Assembly: GCF_030582395.1 (NCBI RefSeq)
Contig: NZ_CP104381.1
Location: forward strand, 434,001-498,000
Source of the DNA: Ralstonia pickettii
GTDB taxonomy: Bacteria; Pseudomonadota; Gammaproteobacteria; Burkholderiales; Burkholderiaceae
Reading direction: 5' to 3'
DNA: 64,000 bases
This document shows positions 59,682 to 64,000 of the stretch, piece by piece (the stretch's first letter is position 1; the number at the start of each line of letters is the position of its first letter). Under the pieces are notes generated by a model. It had not been told where the DNA came from. It saw only the letters and a list, made by a program, of their open reading frames with translations, and did no database searches. The position numbers and the translations under genes were made by a program.

Positions 59682-61258
59682 GCGGTGGCCTCCTCGCCGG
59701 CCGAGGCGCGATGCAGCGTGATGCGAAAGCGCGCGCCCGCCAGCCGCGGCGATGCCTGATACACGTTGTCGAGCACCTCGATGTCTCCGCCGTGCTGCTG
59801 CACGATCTCGCGCACGATGGCCAAGCCCAGACCGCTGCCCTCGGCCTGTGTGCCAAGAATGCGGTAAAAGCGCTGCATCACGCGTTCGCGCTCGGCCACT
59901 GGGATGCCGGGGCCAGTGTCATCGACGTCGATGAAGACGAACGGCTCGAATGGCGCGGTGGTCACGCGCACGGTGACATGTCCGCCATCGGGCGTATAGC
60001 GGATCGCGTTGTCGAGCAGGTTGTTGAGCATCTCGGCGAGCATCGTCGCATTGCCCGAAATCGTGACCGGCAGCCCGGGTTCCTCAAAGCCAAGGTCGAT
60101 CTGCTTGGCCCACGCCTTGGGCAGCCAGTCAGCCACCACTTGACGTGAAAGCGCGCAGATATCGAGCGGCACCAAGCCGTCGGTGGCACCCATGTTTTCC
60201 ATGCGCGCCAGCGAGAGCAACTGCTTGACGAGGTGTGCGGTGCGATCCGAGCTGTCGGCGATATGCGCGAGCGTGCGGCGCAGTTCGTCGGGCGATTGTT
60301 CGCGCTGTGCCAGCTCGGCCTGCATGCGCAGACCGGCCAGCGGCGTCTTCATCTGATGCGCGGCATCCGCAATGAAACGCTTCTGCGTATGCACCGATTG
60401 CTCCAGTCGCCCGAGCAGATCATTGAATGACGCCACGAGCGGCGTCAGCTCCTGGGGTGCGGCCCCTTCATCGATGGGGCTGGTGTCGCCCGGGTTACGC
60501 GCGCGAATGCGCTCCTGAATCGCATTGAGCGGCGCCAGCCCACGCGTCAGCCCGAACCACACCAGGATCACCGCGAGCGGCAGGATCACGAACTGCGGCA
60601 GGATCACGCCCTTGATGATTTCGTTGGCCAGTTGCGCGCGCTTGTCGAGCGTTTCCGCCACCTGCACCAGCGCGGGCTTATCGCCGGGGCCAGGCCGCTG
60701 CACAAACGTGTAGGCAACACGGATCTCTGTGCCGTGGATGTGGTCGTCGCGCAGTTGCACGAGGCCGCCCGCGTTGGCGTCTTCCTCGGGCGGCAGCGGC
60801 AGGTCGCGGTCCCCGGAGACAAACTCCCCGTTGGTGCCGAGCACCTGGTAATAGATATTGTCGGTTTCGTCTGCACGCAAAATCTCACGCGCCGAGATCG
60901 GCAGCTGCAGCGTCACGCGGCCATTCACCTCGCGCAGTTGCTGGCTGAGCACGATCGCGCTCGATTCCAGCGCGCGGTCATATGGCGCATTCGCGATCGA
61001 CTTGGCCACCAGGTACGTCACCGCAATGCTCATCGGCCACAGCAACAGCAGCGGCGCGAGCATCCAGTCGAGAATTTCGCCGAAGAGGGATCGGGCGACG
61101 GGCCGCGTGGCGTCGTCTTCGAGGTGGGGGAGGGTGTCGGCGAGGTTGCCGCCGCCATCGCCTCCGTCATCGCGGCCGTCTGCCCCTGGCGCCGTGCCGG
61201 CACGTTCGCGCGGCAACGCGCGATGCCGACGCCACGGCCAGGCCAGCCGATCACCCAT
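59678..61258 (-). CDS. Sensor histidine kinase (TctE-like)
   Basis: 526 residues from the ATG at 61258, overlapping the regulator gene by 8 bases. Region order: a low-complexity basic/Gly/Asp-rich N-terminus (about 1-60), a helix near 70-95 (WMLAPLLLLWPMSIAVTYLVA), a periplasmic sensor part, a second helix (VILPQFVILPLAVILVWFGLTRG), a HAMP segment, and the kinase core: H box RFIADAAHQMKTPLAGLRMQ, N box NLLDNAIRYTPDGG, G boxes DDTGPGIPV and GSGLGLAIV. Resembles TctE-type carboxylate sensors. The ligand may be a carboxylic acid, given the actP neighbour. Confidence 0.92.
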   Translation of the reverse strand: MGDRLAWPWRRHRALPRERAGTAPGADGRDDGGDGGGNLADTLPHLEDDATRPVARSLFGEILDWMLAPLLLLWPMSIAVTYLVAKSIANAPYDRALESSAIVLSQQLREVNGRVTLQLPISAREILRADETDNIYYQVLGTNGEFVSGDRDLPLPPEEDANAGGLVQLRDDHIHGTEIRVAYTFVQRPGPGDKPALVQVAETLDKRAQLANEIIKGVILPQFVILPLAVILVWFGLTRGLAPLNAIQERIRARNPGDTSPIDEGAAPQELTPLVASFNDLLGRLEQSVHTQKRFIADAAHQMKTPLAGLRMQAELAQREQSPDELRRTLAHIADSSDRTAHLVKQLLSLARMENMGATDGLVPLDICALSRQVVADWLPKAWAKQIDLGFEEPGLPVTISGNATMLAEMLNNLLDNAIRYTPDGGHVTVRVTTAPFEPFVFIDVDDTGPGIPVAERERVMQRFYRILGTQAEGSGLGLAIVREIVQQHGGDIEVLDNVYQASPRLAGARFRITLHRASAGEEATA

Positions 61259-61958
61259 GGGCGGCGGCGGTGGTCGTCGGGGTGGCCACGCGTTCCAGGC
61301 AGTAGCCGAGTCCGCGCACGGTAGCGATGCGGATGCCTTCCACCTCGATTTTCTTGCGCAGGCGGTGGATATAGACCTCAATGGCGTTGTTGCTGACTTC
61401 TTCGCCCCAGCCGCACAGGTGGTCGACCAGCTGTTCTTTCGACACCAGGCGGCCGACGCGCGCGAGCAGAATCTCCAGCAGCCCGATCTCGCGCGCCGAC
61501 AGTTCCACCACCTGATCATGGATATAGGCAATGCGCCCGACCTGATCGAACGCCAGCGGCCCATGGCGCACGAGCGTGGCACCGCCGCCCGTGCCGCGCC
61601 GCACCAGCGCACGCACGCGCGCTTCCAGCTCGGACAGCGCGAACGGTTTGGCCATGTAGTCGTCGGCGCCCAGGTCCAGGCCCTTGACGCGCTCTTCCAC
61701 GCTGTCGGCGGCGGTCAGGATCAGCACCGGCAGCATGGCCCCGCGCGAGCGCAGGCGCTTGAGAACCTCCAGCCCCGACATGCGCGGCAGGCCCACGTCG
61801 AGAATCAGCAGGTCATAGGTCTGGGCCGTCTGTGCGGACAGCGCTGCGTCGGCAGTCGCCCCGTCGGAGGCTTGGTCGACGGCATAACCCGCCTGGCGCA
61901 GCGAGCGTGTGAGCCCGTCCGCCAGCGTGGCGTCGTCTTCGGCAATCAGGATGCGCAT
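61251..61958 (-). CDS. OmpR-family response regulator (TctD-like)
   Basis: 235 residues. Receiver: AEDDATLADGL, phospho-Asp in LLILDVGLPRMSG, Thr in LILTAADSVEERV and Lys in YMAKPFALSELE; winged helix with VVELSAREIGLLEILLARVGRLVSKEQLVDHL and VYIHRLRKKIEVEG. First gene of the operon regulator-kinase-DUF4212, reading toward the actP group. Probably controls carboxylate transport. Confidence 0.93.
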   Translation of the reverse strand: MRILIAEDDATLADGLTRSLRQAGYAVDQASDGATADAALSAQTAQTYDLLILDVGLPRMSGLEVLKRLRSRGAMLPVLILTAADSVEERVKGLDLGADDYMAKPFALSELEARVRALVRRGTGGGATLVRHGPLAFDQVGRIAYIHDQVVELSAREIGLLEILLARVGRLVSKEQLVDHLCGWGEEVSNNAIEVYIHRLRKKIEVEGIRIATVRGLGYCLERVATPTTTAAAHG

Positions 61959-62041
61959 GCGTGTCTCCCCGCGATGCCGGGCAAGATATCTTGCCCATCC
62001 CGCCCGCTACATTGTTTTCGCGCGATAACTGATCTGGAGAC

Positions 62042-62070
62042 TTGTCAAAACCACTGGTTTTTTATACAGT
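62042..62070 (+). promoter_or_regulatory. recA promoter with overlapping LexA box
   Basis: TTGTCA (62042-62047), 17 bases, TACAGT (62065-62070) form a sigma-70 promoter. The sequence CTGGTTTTTTATACAG at 62054-62069 fits the CTG-N10-CAG LexA box and overlaps the -10, so RecA is under SOS control. The transcript would carry a leader of about 145 bases. Confidence 0.85.
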
Positions 62071-62223
62071 ACTCCGAATTCGCGGTGCTGTAGTCTTGGC
62101 GGCGCTAAAGTCATGAAATGGGTCGCGTCGGGGCAATCAGCCAGCGGCCCGTTGTTGCAGGCAACCGCTGGAATCGCAAGCCCTTGCGGCCCATTTATAC
62201 ACCAATTTGCACGAAGGACGACC

Positions 62224-63282
62224 ATGGAAGACGGTAAGAAGGCAGCCGCGATGAGCGCAGAAAAGCAGAAGGCGCTGGCTGCCGCGCTCGCGCAGATCGA
62301 AAAGCAGTTCGGCAAGGGCTCCATCATGAAGATGGGCGACGCCGAGGTCGAGCCGGTCCAGGTCGTGTCGACGGGTTCGCTCGGGTTGGACGTGGCGCTG
62401 GGCGTTGGCGGCCTGCCGCGCGGCCGCGTCATTGAAATCTACGGTCCCGAATCGTCGGGTAAGACCACGCTGACGCTGCAAGTGGTTGCCGAGATGCAGA
62501 AACTGGGCGGCACGTGCGCCTTCATCGACGCGGAACATGCGCTTGACGTCACTTATGCCGACAAGATTGGCGTGAGCGTGCCGGACCTGCTGATCTCCCA
62601 GCCGGACACGGGCGAACAGGCCCTGGAAATTGCCGATGCGCTGGTGCGCTCAGGCTCGGTCGACCTGATCGTCATCGATTCGGTGGCCGCACTGGTGCCG
62701 AAGGCTGAAATCGAAGGCGAAATGGGCGACGCGCTGCCCGGCCTGCAGGCCCGTCTGATGAGCCAGGCGCTGCGCAAGTTGACCGGCACCATCAAGAAGA
62801 CCAATTGCATGGTCATCTTCATCAACCAGATCCGCATGAAGATCGGCGTGATGTTCGGCTCGCCGGAAACCACCACGGGCGGTAACGCACTGAAGTTCTA
62901 CGCTTCGGTGCGTTTGGACATCCGGCGCATCGGCTCGATCAAGAAGGGCGACGACGTGGTCGGCAACGAAACCAAGGTCAAGGTCGTCAAGAACAAGGTG
63001 GCGCCGCCGTTCCGCGAAGCCATCTTCGACATCCTTTACGGCCAGGGTGTGTCGCGCGAAGGCGAAATCATCGACCTCGGCGTGGAAGCCAAGATCGTTG
63101 AAAAGTCCGGCGCCTGGTACAGCTACGGTGGCGAGCGAATCGGCCAAGGCCGCGACAACTGCCGTGAATACCTGCGCGAAAACCCCGACCTCGCCCGCGA
63201 CATCGAGAACAAGGTCCGCGAGGCACTGGGCGTGACGCCAATGGGCGCCGTGGCGGTGGCCGAGGAAGTCGGAGAAGAGTAA
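62224..63282 (+). CDS. recA: Recombinase RecA
   Basis: 352 residues from the ATG at 62224 (GAAGGACGACC upstream). Typical Rec[14 protein letters not shown], Walker [41 protein letters not shown], and loop 2 [20 protein letters not shown]. It forms filaments on single-stranded DNA, drives strand exchange and triggers LexA self-cleavage. recX follows after a terminator. Confidence 0.99.
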   Translation: MEDGKKAAAMSAEKQKALAAALAQIEKQFGKGSIMKMGDAEVEPVQVVSTGSLGLDVALGVGGLPRGRVIEIYGPESSGKTTLTLQVVAEMQKLGGTCAFIDAEHALDVTYADKIGVSVPDLLISQPDTGEQALEIADALVRSGSVDLIVIDSVAALVPKAEIEGEMGDALPGLQARLMSQALRKLTGTIKKTNCMVIFINQIRMKIGVMFGSPETTTGGNALKFYASVRLDIRRIGSIKKGDDVVGNETKVKVVKNKVAPPFREAIFDILYGQGVSREGEIIDLGVEAKIVEKSGAWYSYGGERIGQGRDNCREYLRENPDLARDIENKVREALGVTPMGAVAVAEEVGEE

Positions 63283-63328
63283 TTGGGTTGACCGTCGGCG
63301 CAGATCGACGGCTCTATCGAGCTTCATA

Positions 63329-63358
63329 CGCCTGCCGTTCCCCAACGGTGGGCGTTTT
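63329..63358 (+). terminator. Rho-independent terminator between recA and recX
   Basis: CGCCTGCCGTT, loop CCCC, AACGGTGGGCG, then TTTTCTTTTT. Nine of 11 pairs are Watson-Crick and two are mismatched or G-T. It should limit read-through into recX, keeping RecX low. Confidence 0.82.
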
Positions 63359-63378
63359 CTTTTTAAGCCTGAAACTGT

Positions 63379-63858
63379 ATGCCGTTGCCGCGCCCACCGT
63401 TGTCGCTGAAGGCTCGTGCGCTGGGCTATCTGTCTCGGCGCGAGCACAGTCGCGTCGAATTGCGCCGTAAGTTGGTGCCGCACGCCGAATCCGTCGAAGA
63501 GGTCGATACGCTGCTGGATTGGCTTGAGGGCGAAAACTGGCTGTCCAACACGCGTTTTGCCGAAAGCATGGTGCACCGCCGCGCGGGTCGTTACGGTACA
63601 GCGCGCTTGATGCAGGAGTTGAAAACGCATCAGCTCGGCGAAGAAACGCTGGGCGAGGTCAAGGCGCAGCTGCAAAGCACCGAAGCTGCGCGGGCCAAAG
63701 CCCTATGGGAAAAGCGCTTCGGCCGCCCACCGGCCGATCTGGCTGAACGAGCCAAGCAGGTGCGCTACATGATGGCGCGCGGTTTCTCTCGTTCCGTCGT
63801 GTCGCGCATCATCGCTGGAGCCGATGAACTGTTGGAAGATGGCGACGAGTCGGCCTGA
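63379..63858 (+). CDS. recX: Regulatory protein RecX
   Basis: 159 residues. The RecX three-helix repeats are visible: SLKARALGYLSRREHSRVELRRKL, then LDWLEGENWLSNTRFAESMVHRRAGRYG, and the third repeat ending RYMMARGFSRSVVSRII. RecX inhibits RecA filaments. It starts 20 bases after the recA terminator. Confidence 0.95.
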   Translation: MPLPRPPLSLKARALGYLSRREHSRVELRRKLVPHAESVEEVDTLLDWLEGENWLSNTRFAESMVHRRAGRYGTARLMQELKTHQLGEETLGEVKAQLQSTEAARAKALWEKRFGRPPADLAERAKQVRYMMARGFSRSVVSRIIAGADELLEDGDESA

Positions 63859-63993
63859 ATGCCGTCGATCTCCCAACAATTCGCTCGGACAATCCGGCTG
63901 CGCACGAATCGCGTTGGTTGCACCTCACGACGTTGTTGCAACCGCTTTCACACTGCATTGCAGCAGGCGACCGGCTTGGTCGTGACGACGTGT

Positions 63994-63999
63994 TAAAAT
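63994..63999 (+). promoter_or_regulatory. Candidate -10 box at the right end
   Basis: TAAAAT in GTGTTAAAATA at the very end of the window, in the 140-base stretch after recX. Probably the promoter of the next rightward gene; in this group recX is usually followed by sucC, but that gene is outside the window. No clear -35. Confidence 0.3.
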
Positions 64000-64000
64000 A

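Overview
The window is high-GC chromosomal DNA from a betaproteobacterium. Gene content and order (amgK divergent from lptD-surA-pdxA-rsmA; glyQ/glyS; miaB-phoH-ybeY-corC-lnt; a large fadE-type fatty-acid operon; recA-recX) point to the Burkholderiaceae, most likely Ralstonia or a close relative. The species is inferred from recalled protein style and synteny, not from a search. Most of the window is core genome. The most accessory-looking part is about 41-52 kb.

0-25 kb: envelope and housekeeping. A leftward group runs amgK-azlC-azlD-murU (cell-wall sugar recycling with an amino-acid exporter placed in the middle). Divergently, lptD-surA-pdxA-rsmA run rightward (LPS export, outer-membrane protein folding, pyridoxal phosphate synthesis, rRNA methylation). 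Then comes a long leftward stretch: a DMT permease, gloA, a YgjP-like metallopeptidase, plsC, gmhB, glyS, a small exported protein, glyQ, lnt, corC, a very unusual His/Asp/Gly-repeat exported protein, ybeY, phoH, miaB, an unknown exported protein and a renalase-like flavoprotein. The His-repeat gene splits the normally contiguous miaB-ybeZ-ybeY-corC-lnt block.

25-41 kb: lipid metabolism and stress. An OmpW-family porin is followed by a leftward beta-oxidation operon (fadE, a two-domain FabG, a MaoC hydratase, a thiolase, FadD, then a DUF1571 protein), with a TetR-type regulator encoded just upstream. Rightward come a RhlE-type DEAD-box helicase with Gln-Gly repeats and an SrkA-like kinase. 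A pirin gene is divergent from its LysR regulator.

42-52 kb: regulators and small-molecule enzymes. This part holds a candidate structured small RNA with a strong terminator, an orphan OmpR-type response regulator, a cupin, an SRPBCC-like protein, a FAD monooxygenase divergent from a HypT-like LysR regulator, an MFS permease with an aspartoacylase-type hydrolase, and a Baeyer-Villiger-type monooxygenase with an alpha/beta hydrolase under a divergent TetR regulator with a clear operator palindrome. It ends at a tRNA-Met(CAT) flanked by a bidirectional terminator.

52-64 kb: transport and SOS. An MHS-family MFS transporter with a long periplasmic insertion is divergent from DUF485-actP (acetate uptake), a cNMP/CBS/DUF294 signalling protein and a DEDDh exonuclease. 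Facing them is a TctDE-like two-component system with a DUF4212 symporter small subunit. recA follows, with a LexA box over its promoter and a structured leader, then a terminator and recX. The window ends in what looks like the promoter of the next gene.

No CRISPR array, insertion sequence, integrase or prophage was seen. The best candidates for something undescribed are the structured RNA at 42.2-42.4 kb, the His-repeat exported protein at 18.8-20.1 kb, the extra domain on YbeY, and the acetate-uptake/signalling neighbourhood at 54.8-62 kb.
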